Of a stretch of 64,000 bases of DNA, positions 32,442-44,135 are shown one piece after another; the first letter of the stretch is position 1; each line of letters begins with the position of its first letter. Location of the stretch: assembly GCA_964036195.1 (NCBI GenBank), contig OZ038459.1:620001-684000 (forward strand), in the 5' to 3' direction. This DNA is from Sphaerolaimus hirsutus (lineage: Eukaryota > Nematoda > Chromadorea > Monhysterida > Sphaerolaimidae). The position numbers and the translations under genes were made by a program. Under the pieces are notes generated by a model. That model did no database searches and was not told where the DNA came from. It saw nothing but the letters and a program-made list of their open reading frames with translations.

Positions 32442-33252
32442 GCTCGGTACTAATTTTATTTTTTAACATCTCACTTCTAATATTACTTTCTTTAAAAGGA
32501 GTTTCGTTTTTTTTTTTTTTAGCTTTTGTGTTGACCCTTCAATTCCTGCATAAATACTACCATGAGATAAAAAAGCTTTGAAATGTTGTTTTTATCAGCC
32601 AATGTGCTTTCACATGCTTCTGAAGTATGAAACATCCCTCTAGATATATTAATCTTCTATTTTAAGCTTATTAAAGACTATTACATGACCAACTTTACTT
32701 GAAGTCATAAACATTTGGTGAAAGGTGATATACATAACAAGTTGACATAAAAAAGATTTTTTTGGTTGTACAAACAATCATGATGCTATTCCATGGCTCA
32801 ACAGCATTATATGCCACCTTACATTATTGCTTGTCACTTGTTCAAATGTTATATCATTATTTATGTTATTTTATCACTTTCTCATATGTTTATTTAGCTC
32901 ACAACTCATATGTTTGACTAATGACTATCTTTAGACAGGTTTTAAAAACAACAACATTTTTACATTCCTGGCAAAGTTGCGAAAGTGTATTTACACCTAC
33001 CTGAAATACCCGGGTAAATGAGTGTAAATACTTCACTCTATAAAAAGTGTGATACCGTATTTCAACGAATTAAGTCACCACGTTGAAAATTATGCAACGA
33101 AATACACAAATAGTGAAAGAGGTCTAATGTTGAAAAAAAACATTTTTGGGTTTTTTATTTAGGTGAGATATGATAGATTTCACTGTAAAGTGTGCTGTTA
33201 GTGCATAATATGCTTATGGTTATGCTTTTGTACAATACCCGTATGCTGAGTG

Positions 33253-33693
33253 TAACGATGGCAAAAAAGATTTGAAAATTCGAAAACATTTTCGAATTTT
33301 CAAATTCTTTAGGACTTTTCGAATTTTTGTTCACACGGTGAAAAAAATACATAAAAATCGATTTTTTTCAAAAGATTTTGATGGATTTTTTGTAGCAGCA
33401 GAAGCAAAATACTTATGCGGTAACAGCGGGAACAGCGGTAACGCTGTAAAACATAAAGATGTATTCAAAAGTCAGACCAAAAACTGAAAAATGCAATAAT
33501 TTGACGCTAGAAGTATGAAAAGTAACAAAAAGATTTGAAAATTCAAAAAGTAATAAAAAAGATTCGAAAATTCAAAAACTAAATTCGAACATTTGAAAAC
33601 TCTTTTCAGAAAAAATTCGGAAATTAGAAAAGTCGTTTTGAAAAAAATACTTAAAAATTTTATTACTTTTTTCGAGAGGGTTTTCCATCATTA
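33253..33693. mobile_element. TTCGAA-word hAT-like element, TAACGATGGCAAA ends, copy 1
   Basis: TAACGATGGCAAAAAAG at the left, TTTTCCATCATTA at the right. Perfect 8-bp duplication gctgagtg (33245-33252 and 33694-33701). The arms repeat GAAAATTCGAAAA and TTTTCGAATTTT. Confidence 0.85.
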
Positions 33694-34049
33694 GCTGAGT
33701 GTGGTCATTCTGACATATTGTCTACTCTATCATATTGTGGAAACTGACATGCCTCCATAGGAGTCTGACATGCTGCCATGGGAATCTGACATGATGTGGA
33801 AACTGACATGCCCAAAGGTGAAAGTAAACTGTCCAGTGTGAAAGTACCATGTCCAAACAGTGAAGCGTGAAATTGACATGATCTGCACATGAAGCTAGCT
33901 AGCATTTAAACACCCACTTGCAAACATTCTCTTTTTACAATTTTTTTTTATTTACTTGTGAAATCCTACCCAATTTGTTATTCAAAATATTTTTAAGAAA
34001 TAATCTGTGTCATGAATATTAAGACGGTTGAAGGGGGGGGGGGGTCGTT

Positions 34050-34155
34050 ATATATGCCTATATATAAATACCTAAGTATATATGCCTATATATACCTAGG
34101 TATATATGCCTATATATACCTAGGTATATATGCCTATATATACCTATATAACTAT
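34050..34155. repeat. TATATACCTAGG simple repeat
   Basis: TATATATGCCTATATATACC units, several copies, palindromic. Confidence 0.8.
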
Positions 34156-34382
34156 ATAAGCCATATCATTTCAGTAGCATCACCAATCATAACATAATGA
34201 TGATTGCCAGTACTACAAAATAATGCCAAAGCAATACACACTAAAAATACACAATGCTGGTAACTGCATATACTGCAATAACACAATAGTATCTCTCAAC
34301 TGTATCTGTGACTGCATGTCAGTTTCACACTTCACATGTTAGATTCACCTTTGGGCTTGGGCATGTTACTTTCACTTTTGGG

Positions 34383-34850
34383 CATGCCAGTTTCCACAAC
34401 ATGTCAGTCTCCACAACATGCCAGTTTCCACAACATGTCAGTTTCCACAACATGTCAGTTTCCACAACATGCCAGTTTCCACAACATGTCAGTTTCCACA
34501 ACATGTCAGTTTCCACAACATGCCAGTTTCCACAACATGTCAGTTTCCACAACATGTCAGTTTCCACAACATGCCAGTTTCCACAACATGTCAGTTTCCA
34601 CAACATGTCAGTTTCCACAACATGTCAGTTTCCACAACATGCCAGTTTCCACAACATGTCAGTTTCCACAACATGTCAGTTTCCACAACATGCCAGTTTC
34701 CACAACATGTCAGTTTCCACAACATGTCAGTTTCCACAACATGCCAGTTTCCACAACATGCCAGTTTCCACAACATGTCAGTTTCCACAACATGTCAGTT
34801 TCCACAACATGCCAGTTTCCACAACATGTCAGTTTCCACAACATGTTAGG
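34383..34850. repeat. 17-bp tandem array, 28 units, 51-bp higher order
   Basis: The unit is CATG(C/T)CAGTTTCCACAA. The variable base runs mostly C,T,T repeated, so the true period is 51 bp. Because 51 is divisible by three and the unit lacks stops, all three forward frames and some reverse frames stay open; these are not genes. A related, inverted and decayed version lies at 33730-33890. Confidence 0.95.
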
Positions 34851-35003
34851 GTGGATTCACCCGCATGCTTTATTACGTTTTCTAATACGCTAATACTTTG
34901 TTACTCTTTCTTCATTGTAACCTAATAGATGCTGCCATTTTGGTTTGGCGCCCTTGTTGCTCGGCGTTACTTTTCCTGGCAGTTTCCTATGGAATACTGT
35001 GAC

Positions 35004-35198
35004 TAACGACGGCAAACCCCCCGAAAAAAAGTATTTAAATTTTTAAGTGTTTTTTCCTTAATGAATTTTAGAATTTTTTGGAAAAAAATCGATTTTTAAG
35101 TTCTTTTTCCAGTGGTGAAATAAAAATAAGAAAATTCTGGAAAAATTCGAAAATTCGAAAATATTTTCGTATTTTCGAATATTTTTTTGCCATCGTGA
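35004..35198. mobile_element. TTCGAA-word hAT-like element, copy 2 (short)
   Basis: TAACGACGGCAAAC at the left, TTTGCCATCGTGA at the right. Flanks actgtgac and actatgac agree at 7 of 8 positions. 195 bp, mostly TTCGAATTTT words. Confidence 0.75.
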
Positions 35199-35206
35199 AC
35201 TATGAC

Positions 35207-36012
35207 TCAGCTGAGAAAAAATTGTTTGCGACACTTTGACCATGATGTTACGATTTTATCACTGTCTCTTAAAGCTGTTTGTTGCATGAATTGTTATTTG
35301 TATTGGAAGAATACCTACCTGAGAACATACCTATTTTCTTTTGGTATTTATTAGTCACCGGGAATTTTTTGTCGTTATTTTACCTAGGTACCTATATTGT
35401 TATCGAGAATTCTAATTCGCTCATTTCACTTGCTATTTTTACATAAAATTTCTACCAAAATTCCGAAAAATTCAATTTATAAACTACACATAAATACCTA
35501 AATCAGCTTTGAACAGATTAGAGTTCGCCGGAATTAGATATTTTCAACCTCCATCAACACTAGTTGGCAGGCATCTCATTCTGGTGAACTCAAATGTGAA
35601 AGCAGATTTTTGAGTTTTCCAAAGTATCCGAAATTTTGCTAGAAAACTACCTAGTGTGCGTACGGCCTTTACGAGGTGCGGGACTGGCCCTCACCGTTCA
35701 TTTTCGTATTTTTTTTCAAATTATCGATCTCAGCGTAAAACACAGTCATCATAGGTGTAATGGAAGTAAAAATACCTAACCAAATAAATGGAAGTTTTTA
35801 CACCTAACCAAAGTTGCATAGAAGAAATCGTACAGGTTGAATATTGAGTTTTTTTTCAATAAACACCAACAACTGTTTCGCTTTGGATTGAGGTAAAATT
35901 ACCAGTCAACGAAAAACTTACATTGAATACACACTAGGTATTCACATCTACGCAGGAGTTTTTGTATCTAAATACCTACTTATCTACATAGTAATTTCTA
36001 CTGCCAGCCAAT
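35207..36012. other. Upstream of the Ly6-like gene, repeats only
   Basis: Contains a partial MITE (35560-35660: ACACTAGTTGGCA to CTACCTAGTGTGCG) and inverted ACCTAACCAAATAAATGG phrases. No exon recognised. Confidence 0.4.
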
Positions 36013-37943
36013 ATGATGTTGAAAATCAGCACATTTGTTGCATTGATCATTGTTTTATGGTGCACTGAAACTGATGCAATTACCTGCAAAGAAGGCAAAG
36101 TTGGTCAGGGATGACAGATTTTTGAGAATTTATTTTATTTGGTTCTGATTTTTAGTGCAACTTCGATTTTTTTCGATTTGATTTTTTGGGAACAAGTGAA
36201 GGCTTTCCGACAATTACCTATTTATGTGGATTATCGTATTTATTTCTTCTAATGAACGGCATACCTCCAATAGAACGGCAGGTTTTGGCACTTTTTTCAC
36301 GCATGAAAAAAAAACGGAAGCCTCCAATAGGATGGCAGTTAGAGTAGACGAAAAAATAGAACGGCGATCTTCTATTAGAAGAAATAGGGTATTGTGTTTC
36401 GGTGCGGTTTGAGCCACACGAAAAAATAATGCGAGATATTAACAATATTCAAGGTAATATACGAATATTCAAATACCGTATTTCCTCGAAATACCCCCCC
36501 CCTCGAAATACCCCCCCCCCTCAAAATGGGCACTATGAATTTGTGGTCCGGGAAATGCATAACAGACGTTCAAAACACTTACCGTGTTACATTAGAACAT
36601 TGTTAATACCATCTACATCCTTATATAAGGCTGTAAAAACTTATAAATGGTGGTGGTTATTGTAGCATTTTTCACGTTTTTTTCTCTCAAAATTTTCACT
36701 CTGAAAAAATAAACCCCCCGGGGGTAATTCGAGGAAATACGGTAAACTACATTTTTTATCAACATTGCTTTTTCACAGGATGGTCAATGCAAAGCGTCTA
36801 AATACTGCTACAAGTTCACTGCGAATCAGGGAACTACCAAAGTTGTAGCCAGACCGGGCTGCGGCGATCTATACTGCCAGGCGGTTGGGGAAGCGTGCAA
36901 GCAATTCACGGTGAACTATTTGAAATTTGTGTGAAAAAACTTACATTTCGATAAATAATTCGATACCCTAAAACCTCTAAAACGATCGTCCACCTCTAAA
37001 AGTCGATAGCTCCAAAATTTCGTAAATTGAGTTGAGCACGGTAATGGCATCTAGAATCGATTTGCCCCCTTTTAAAGTGTCACATTATGAGACTTTTGGA
37101 ACACTTAGTAGCAAATTTCTAAAATTCTCCAGCGAAAAGTCGACAAATCGATGCTGTATCCAGTAAAAATATTAATTAAAAGTCTTTCCAGACCTACTTT
37201 CGTCCAAAATTGAACTGACGACCTATTTATCTCTTTTCGACCTCTTTTCCTCTTTTTCAGTTGCCAATTGTGGGAACAAAAGGCACCATGTGCTGCTGCA
37301 GTGACCGCGACATGTGCAACGGTGCATCGGTCAGTTTGGACTTTATGCTGCGATTACAGCTTGGGCATAAAATTGACCGGGCGTAAAATTGATTTTGGGC
37401 GTAAAATTAATTACAGATGAATGGATAAAGATACGACATTGTTATTTCAGTCAAAGAAATCTTAGATGCAGACTTTTCTTGTGTCCAAAGCTCATGAGTT
37501 TATTTTAATCGTACTGGGAGTTATGAATTTTAGCACAATTTTGTCAATTATGTGCTGTAAGTGGCGTAAAATTAGGGCGTAAAATTAAAAAAATTTGCGC
37601 CAAAATTCATAACTTCTAATGCGATTAAAATAAACTGATGAGCTTTGGACACAAGCAACATCTGCATGTGCTATTTCTTTGACTGAAATTACAATGCCAT
37701 ATCTTTATCCATTCACCTGTAATTAATTTTACGCCCAAAAAACAATTTTACGCTGGTCAATTTTACGCCCGAGCTGTAATCGTAGCATTAGGGGTAGTGT
37801 TGGACTGCCCTCAACGATGGAAGAAAACACAGGAATTGAACACAGAAACTCATTGAGTAAACGTAACATCGCAGATGACAATCACTGGTTGGTGGTCGGT
37901 TTTACTAGCAGCTGCGGTGATTTTGATCGCGATGACAAAGTGA
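36013..37943 (+). CDS. Secreted GPI-anchored Ly6/ET-module-like protein
   Basis: Four exons join in phase 0: 36013-36099, 36779-36910, 37261-37329, 37875-37943, giving 118 residues. Residues 1-22 form a signal peptide (hydrophobic core VALIIVLW, cleavage probably after TDA). The mature part has about ten cysteines, starting ITC and finishing MCCCSDRDMCN, the terminal C-C-x-x-D-x-C-N signature of Ly6/three-finger and nematode ET-module proteins. The last exon encodes GWWSVLLAAAVILIAM followed by a three-residue tail, as in a GPI-attachment signal. Splice sites are cacag|GAT, ACG|gtgaac, tttcag|TTG, TCG|gtcagt and gcag|ATG; the first donor (AAA|gttggt) is weak but the only in-phase choice. Likely an extracellular membrane-tethered protein; ligand unknown. 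Intron 1 carries a TACCGTATTTCC element, intron 3 a foldback. Confidence 0.75.
36474..36744. mobile_element. Short TACCGTATTTCC element in Ly6 intron 1
   Basis: TACCGTATTTCCTCGAAATA and its inverse at the other end. Interior matches 46355-46621 and 16378-16642 (GGGAAATGCATAACAGACGT, TTATATAAGG). Ends 34 bp before the exon 2 acceptor. Confidence 0.8.
37345..37788. mobile_element. GGGCGTAAAATT-word foldback in Ly6 intron 3
   Basis: ATGCTGCGATTACAGCTTGGG pairs with GAGCTGTAATCGTAGCAT; GGATAAAGATA(C/T) blocks and AAACT(C/G)ATGAGCTTTGGACAC blocks also pair. The two arms meet near 37570. Confidence 0.7.
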
Positions 37944-38129
37944 ACGTAACTTTTTCCCTCAAATCACTTTTGCCATATCACTTAAAATTTCTGTTTTATG
38001 TTTCGAGTATTATATTTAGGTACATGATTGTTGTAAGTATTGAAATGTGATTGCGAAGAAAACACCATTATCAAACAATGACACATTTTTTCCACTTTTT
38101 TTGCGTTTATAAAATAGGTAGTAGGTAGG

Positions 38130-39470
38130 TATACTCCGGTTACTTTACACCCTGCACGCGTGGTTCCCGCTGGAAGTGTGCCAACGATAACGATGGCAAA
38201 CCCCCGAGAAAAAAGTATTTAAATTTTTAAGTGTTTTTTCTAAAACTAATTTTCGAATTTTCGAATTTTTCCCCAAATTAATTTTCGAATTTCGAATTTA
38301 ATTTTTGAATTTTCGAATTTTCGAATCTTTTTTAGCAATTTTCGAATTTTTTTGGCCAGTTTTCGAATTTTTTCAAATAATTTTCGAATTTTTTTTGGAA
38401 AAATATTGAATCTGAAGCTTTAAACACATTATTTGGACTGTTTTCATATTCTCCTCAGTTTTTATAACCTTCAAACGTCCCATAATTTAGCATTAAAAAT
38501 TGTGGAAGGAGTTATACGGACCAGTGACCTGCTTCTTCATTTAATTCACACATTGACACATTTAATTCACCAACGCAGCAAAGGCAATAAAGGCAACAAT
38601 TTAAAAATCGGTGTCAAATAAAACATTGGAATCAAATAGAATATTGGAATATTGGCATCAATTAAAATATTGGCATCAAATACCGTATTTCCTTGAATTA
38701 ACCCCCCCCCCCGGGGGTCTATTACTTTGCCAGACATTTTTCGAAATCCCAGTGCTAAATTGTTTTTTTTGTAAGTAACACAGATGTAAAAAATGCAACA
38801 AAAACCGCCATTTATAAGACTCTATAGACTTATATAAGTACGTAGTTTTTGTTTTTAACGTGTTTCCCAGATAACAAACCGCACAAACGTTCTCTATACA
38901 CCAAATTTGGGCGCGGTATTTCGAGGGGGGGGGGTTATAAATTCATAGGGCAAATATTGAGGGGGGTATTTTGAGGGGGGAGGATATTTCAAGGTTTTTT
39001 TTTGTTACGTTTCGCTTTTTCATACGCGCCGCATATCAATTGTCGCTATATTTAGCACGTTGAACTTAAGAATGCGTTTTGTTGCCTTGAAATGCCTGAA
39101 AAATTCGAAAACTATTTTCGAATTTTTGAATTTTCGAATTTTCGAATTTTTTGAAAAATAAATCGATTTTTAAGTGTTTTTTCTAGGGGTGGAATAAAAA
39201 TTCGAAAATTCCGGAAAAATTCGAAAATTCGAAAATGTTTTCGAATTTTCGAATCTTTTTTGGCCATCGTTAGCCAACGATGGTTAACATGTGCGAGTTT
39301 CATGAAAAGATGACAAAATTGATTGTTGTTATAATGTGATTCATTAACATATCACATCGATCATTTTTTGTCGTCTTTTTCCGGAAGTCGCCATGTTAAT
39401 AATCATTGGCACGCTTCCAACATGAGACATAAATCAGTGGGAGGGCAGAGTATCATGTACGCCGAGTATA
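38130..39470. mobile_element. TATACTCCGG MITE, copy interrupted by 38188-39272
   Basis: Left TATACTCCGGTTACTTTACA, right GTACGCCGAGTATA. Outside the insertion it matches 14196-14445 almost base for base. Confidence 0.75.
38188..39272. mobile_element. TTCGAA-word hAT-like element, copy 3
   Basis: TAACGATGGCAAAC at the left, TTGGCCATCGTTA at the right. Perfect 8-bp duplication gccaacga (38180-38187 and 39273-39280). The uninterrupted target GTGCCAACGATGG is present at about 14245. Arms are TTTTCGAATTTT words; the interior holds a damaged TACCGTATTTCC element (38681-38997). Confidence 0.9.
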
Positions 39471-40468
39471 ACAGTTTTCCTACCCAATGTTTCCTGTGTT
39501 AGCAATTTATACTCAGATAGTTTTTGCCCTATTCGCATTACTTTCAAGCTTTTCATTACATATACGCCTTTTCATTGCGCAATTCCATTTTTGTCTTTCG
39601 TATTTTTTTTTATCACCAGTGCCTAATTGCCGAAACTCGTGCCAGAATATCGATATGAATACCTACCTAGTTATAGATGACGTGAAAATTATTTTAATCG
39701 TGCGTGATGAATGAATTTTTAATATTTACTTTATAAATAGGTGCACAAGCCAGCCATGTTTTCAAGCAATGGGACTACTCAAAATTATCCAGCACGTGCA
39801 AAAATGCAAGATTTTATCGAATAAGAGTAAACTAAATATACTCGGCGGACCGCAAAGTATGCGCCCAAAATTATTTATGTCTTGGTCGATAACGCGCGAG
39901 CTGGATACTTATGTATGCACTTTCACAAAAAGAAAAATATTTAAAAAAAGAAAAAGGCGGAGTCACGTACAAACGAGGAATGTTTTTCCCGAAATATTTT
40001 TTTCTTTTTTGCTGGACTTATTTTTATTTTATACTTGATGACGTCATGATGGAGTGTTTCCTTCAGAAAAATGCATAGCATGCGGTCCGCAGAGTATACT
40101 ACATACATTTTTGGACTCTATTCAGAATTATTCAGAAATCATATTCTTCAACATCCTAAAACTTATCACACTTAGGTACTTATGTCTTTGCCAAAGCTGT
40201 AACTTATGTCCTCACACGGTTCCTGCATCCTGTATACGAAAGCATCTTAAAAGAAAGATACCTAAAACCACACTGATAAATGTTCAAGCAATTCACAAAG
40301 ATCCACTGAACTGCAAATTATTTTGATTAAGATATCCAATATGTAGCGAATAGATGCGGATGGATAACATAGCTCATTGTTTGGATAACAGTGGAATTAA
40401 AAGTGTATGAAATGGATGTGAAATCATGCTAACTTTCTAAAATTTAATGAATAATGGCTTTCGACCAT
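39471..40468. other. No gene seen
   Basis: Contains an imperfect inverted pair around AGTATACTC, CGGACCGCAAAGTATG (39849) and ATGCGGTCCGCAGAGTAT (40079), suggesting another old foldback. Short open frames lack any family signature. Confidence 0.4.
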
Positions 40469-40476
40469 CATACGAT

Positions 40477-41422
40477 TAGGTAGTGATGTTAAAGGCACCG
40501 GGAAAAATGGCACCGCACCGCACCGGCACCTTTGCCAACGCATGAAAAGGGCACCTGGCACCCTGGGGCACCGGCCAGAAAATGGCACCGCACCGCACCG
40601 CACCGGCACCGGTGCCTTTTGGAAAAAATGGCACCGGCACCGAAGGGCACCGGCGGGTTGCCGGTGCTAGCACCGAAAGGCACCGCACCGGGCTGGAATT
40701 TCTGAAGTAAATATCGGGCAGTTTCTCAGTGGTCTCACCTTTGGAAGTGCATATTTCCATGAATTTTCAACCGATTTTGATGGTTGAGCACTTAAAATGA
40801 TCAGAATGATGTGGCTATCACTTTTATGAAGCAATTACAATGATTACAGTTGAAATATAAAATATTTAATTCACTGCAATGTCCATAGCCACTATTGTCT
40901 ACTGATCGGAGTCGTTGCTGTACAGAGAATGGAACTATCTCTGTCATAAACCGACAACAAATTTTGAACAAACAAGTAAGATAAATATAAAATATAAAAA
41001 TGATTAAAAATTCAACAAAATTTAAGATTCGCTCATCAGATCACGTATCGGGTATAATGGATTTCACAGTAGGTATATTTATTTGATGGGAGGTTTACAC
41101 AATAGGCAAAAATGGTTGGGTAAATATATCACTGTTTTTTGAAATATGAATAAGCACATACTATGGACAAAATTGCACAGCACATGAAGCCTTGGCCGGT
41201 ACCTTTCCCGGTGCCTTTTACTTTGGCCCTGGTGCTAGCACCTTTGGCACCGGCAAAAAAATGGCACCGCACCGCACCGGCACCGGTGCTATTCTGAAAA
41301 AAATGGCACCGGCACCGGCATGGCACCCCTGAAGATTGCAATGGCACCGCACCAGCACCGGTGCTGGTGCCCTTCGGTGCCCAGCACCGGGGCACCGGTG
41401 CCCCGGTGCCTTTACATCACTA
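40477..41422. mobile_element. GGCACC-word hAT-like element, copy 1
   Basis: Starts TAGGTAGTGATGTTAAAGG and ends CCTTTACATCACTA, with a perfect 8-bp duplication catacgat (40469-40476 and 41423-41430). Arms at 40491-40690 and 41199-41412 are GGCACCGGCACC words; the middle 0.5 kb is unique AT-rich sequence shared with the copy at 59088-60030. Confidence 0.9.
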
Positions 41423-41439
41423 CATACGATATATCCCCA

Positions 41440-41930
41440 GTGGAGTTATTATTTCGTCAGAAGTTTTGGAAGGGGGTTATTCACGGGGGTTATTCAATGA
41501 GGAGTTATTTTATCCCCAGAACTTGCACTTCGTTCATTGTAACAAAAAATATGAATGCATTACATCAACTCATGTAATCCAGGTATTGACCAGTTCAACA
41601 ACAAAATAAGGTATTCATGCTAAGATTCATCTCCGTCCAAATGTAAGCATCCAAATCATCATTCAAATAGACATTGTGAATTTGTGTACACACATATCAA
41701 ATACACAGAGGGGGAGTTATTTTTTCCTCACCTGGCCAACAGGGGGAGTTGTTCAAGGGGATGTTATTCAAAGGGGTATTCAAGGGGGGGAATTTTGGCG
41801 GGTTCGGGTATTGAGGTCGCGTATCGGGTTCGGGTATCGGGTTTCGGTTCCAAAAAGTGTGCGGGTATCGGGTTCGGGTCGGGTTCCCAACCCTAGAGGG
41901 GGGGGGGTTATTCAAGGATATACGGCAACC
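41440..41930. mobile_element. Fragments of TACCGTATATCC-type element with TCGGGT-word insert
   Basis: TTATTTCGTCAGAAGTTTTGG and G-run/TTATTCA phrases are followed at the right by TATTCAAGGATATACGG. A TCGGGTTCGGGTATCGGG block (41795-41895) ending CCCAACCCTA looks like a small insertion of the AGGGTTGG group. Confidence 0.45.
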
Positions 41931-41967
41931 AATTTTCTTAACAAAGTGAGTGTGTCATCCCTCAAAA

Positions 41968-43970
41968 TTATTCTTTTCCCCTTTTTTTCGCCGGAACCGC
42001 CACATCATCCAGCGACGAGCGCTTTCCGAATGGCACATTTTTTCGCCGTTTCCGATACAACGAGCCCTTAATCTGCTGAAAGTGTGGAAACCGATGGGCA
42101 AGGTGCGGATCGGCTGCGACCAGGTCTCGCAGCGCGTGGTCGTGCAGCGCGGCGAGTGGAATGTCGCAAGTGGCCGCAGGCGCGCGCAGCTCTTGCTTGG
42201 CCACGTGCACGGCCACGCGCACCTCGTCCGGCATGCAGTTCTCCCAGTGCACCTGAGGTGGGAGAATGGAACTTGAAAATGGAAAATCGAAAGTTGGACG
42301 CGCCGCAAATCGCGAAATTTAATGAAAATCATGCCGGAAGGCATTGAGCTCGAGTAGAATCGACTGCGCCAATGAAAAGCTCATGTGGCAGTCCCAAGCC
42401 CTGTAAAGTGTAAAGTAAAGTTTTAAATGTCATGTAAAATGTCAATCAAAACAAAAAGGAAATGATTCCATTACTGAACTTTGCATGACAATTGACACTT
42501 TACATAAAATTTTCCATGACAATGACAATTTGCATGACATTTATAATGACATTTGACACATTACTTTACTTTACACTTTACGTGGCTTGGGACTGCCCCC
42601 ATGTCGAAAAGTGCCCCAAATCAAATTTTCCAATAAAACATCCCCAAAACAAAACTGCACATAAAAAACACCATCAAGAGGACACAATTTCCACCGCCCG
42701 GGTCGTGTAAAATAGTTCGGAACTTGTTGAGTTGACTTGTGAAAGAGCTCCTATTCCTAACCGAGGAAGAGGACAAATGTGAACGTATGAAAGTTGACGT
42801 GAAGCGTCGTCTCTTAGTTGACGTTCCGCTATTTTATCAATGTGATTAGTTGAGTTGAAGTGAATTGACGTGAGTTAGTGTGAAGCAAATTTAGATTGTT
42901 TTCAAGAGGTTTTGACAAACGTTTTTATTTAAACAAATTAAATACAAAGAAATAAATGTAAATAAAATATACAAAATATACGTAAATAAAGGAATTAATT
43001 TACAACTAAATTAATTACTTAAATGAAATGTAAAAGAAGCTCAAATTACCGGAGAAATAAGGCAATTTAAAGAAGGCACTTAATTACGACAAAAGGCGAT
43101 AATTAAGTGGCGCGGTTGTGAATAAAGCACCTCAAACAGCGCGGGTGTGAATAAAGCACTGAGGTGACTTAAAGCACCAAGGGTTAAAACTTAGCACCAA
43201 AAATAAGCGACTTAATAAAGTGACAACAGCGCTTATTTAGATCCTAGGAAGAGATTTGTGTGAAGTTGACGAGGTTGCAAACACTGCCGATTTTAGCTGT
43301 GCGATCGGCTTTTAACGGCCAGACCGATGGCGATTGACTTGGCGCCAATCGGTCGGCTCTAATCTCCGATTTTTACCCAACATTTCCAATTGTGAAAGTT
43401 CAATCCTTGCCCGCTCGCTTCTCCGATGAAAAGCGAGCTTAACTGGCAAGATAGTGAAAATGTGAGACAAGCCAGACAACATTTGAAATGGCGCGCGGGC
43501 CCGGCCCCTCGCTTGGGGCGAGCCCGCCGCTTAACATAAACATGTCGGCGTATTTGCGTGCTGCTTGTCAAGGAAATGTGGCGGAATGTGAGCAATGACT
43601 AAGATCTAAATATGTGAGCAACGTAAAGCGCACGTTGTAAACAAGATCGCTTGAGATATTAAATAACAAATGTGAAGATGTTAAAAATGGAATGTAAACA
43701 AAAATGGAATCTTGATAAATTGAATTAACTAAATATAAAAGCAAACATAAGAACATCAACTTAAATATTAAAGGTTTTACATTTTACGATAATGTTACAC
43801 AGGTCGCTTTTTACCGTGCCGCGGCAGCCGTCTGTGCGGCAGCGCCAGGTGACGCCATTTTCGTCGCTCTTTGACAAATTGTAGGCGTGCCCATCGAATG
43901 AAAGTTTTCGGCCGCCGCGAATCGAAGGGAAAATCTTGCCAGCCAACGCAGATTTATTTGGTTTGGCCAT
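41968..43970 (-). CDS. FLYWCH zinc-finger protein, MULE-type N-terminal region
   Basis: Two exons, phase 0: 43788-43970 (61 codons) and 41968-42252 (94 codons plus TAA), with junctions ATC|gtaaaa and cctcag|GTG. Residues 13-65 read as a FLYWCH zinc domain (F-x-SIRGGRKLSFDGHAY, GVTWRCRTDGCRG, then a His/Cys pair after the junction, HWENC). After this comes the arginine-rich stretch that normally links FLYWCH to a MULE transposase (PHFQQIKGSLYRKRRKN, SSLDDVAVP). No transposase domain follows within reach. So this is either a short host FLYWCH protein, common in nematodes, or the stump of a Mutator-like element. Exon 2 is GC-rich, like the EF-1alpha exons. The C-terminal AKKRGKE may be read-through if another donor exists near the end. 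Confidence 0.65.
42387..42597. mobile_element. AAATGTCATGT-word MITE, GGCAGTCCCAAGCC ends
   Basis: GGCAGTCCCAAGCCCTGTAAAG at the left, with the inverse TTTACGTGGCTTGGGACTGCC at the right; catgt lies in both flanks (the right copy two bases further out). Words AAATGTCATGT and TTGCATGACA. In FLYWCH intron 1. Relatives: 20153, 45567-45945, 47031-47289, and partial copies at 12905, 16105 and 61775. Confidence 0.65.
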
Positions 43971-44135
43971 TTTTGTTGTTTCTTTTTGGATTTTTGAAGC
44001 CGTTTTGATTGAATGTTCCAAAAATGTCCTACGTTTATGTTGTGACGATTGCAGAGCGCAACTGAATGACGGACGCTTGCAATTATAAATTGTCCGATGT
44101 TTCTTTTCACGTTTTCGCGCTGTGCATAGATAACT

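Noticed and set aside
34383-34850. Possible CRISPR array
   Set aside because: Units are contiguous with no unique spacers, and the genome is eukaryotic.
34308-34925. Overlapping open frames up to 205 codons on both strands
   Set aside because: They are products of the 17-bp/51-bp tandem array, open in all frames, with a repeated peptide in each.
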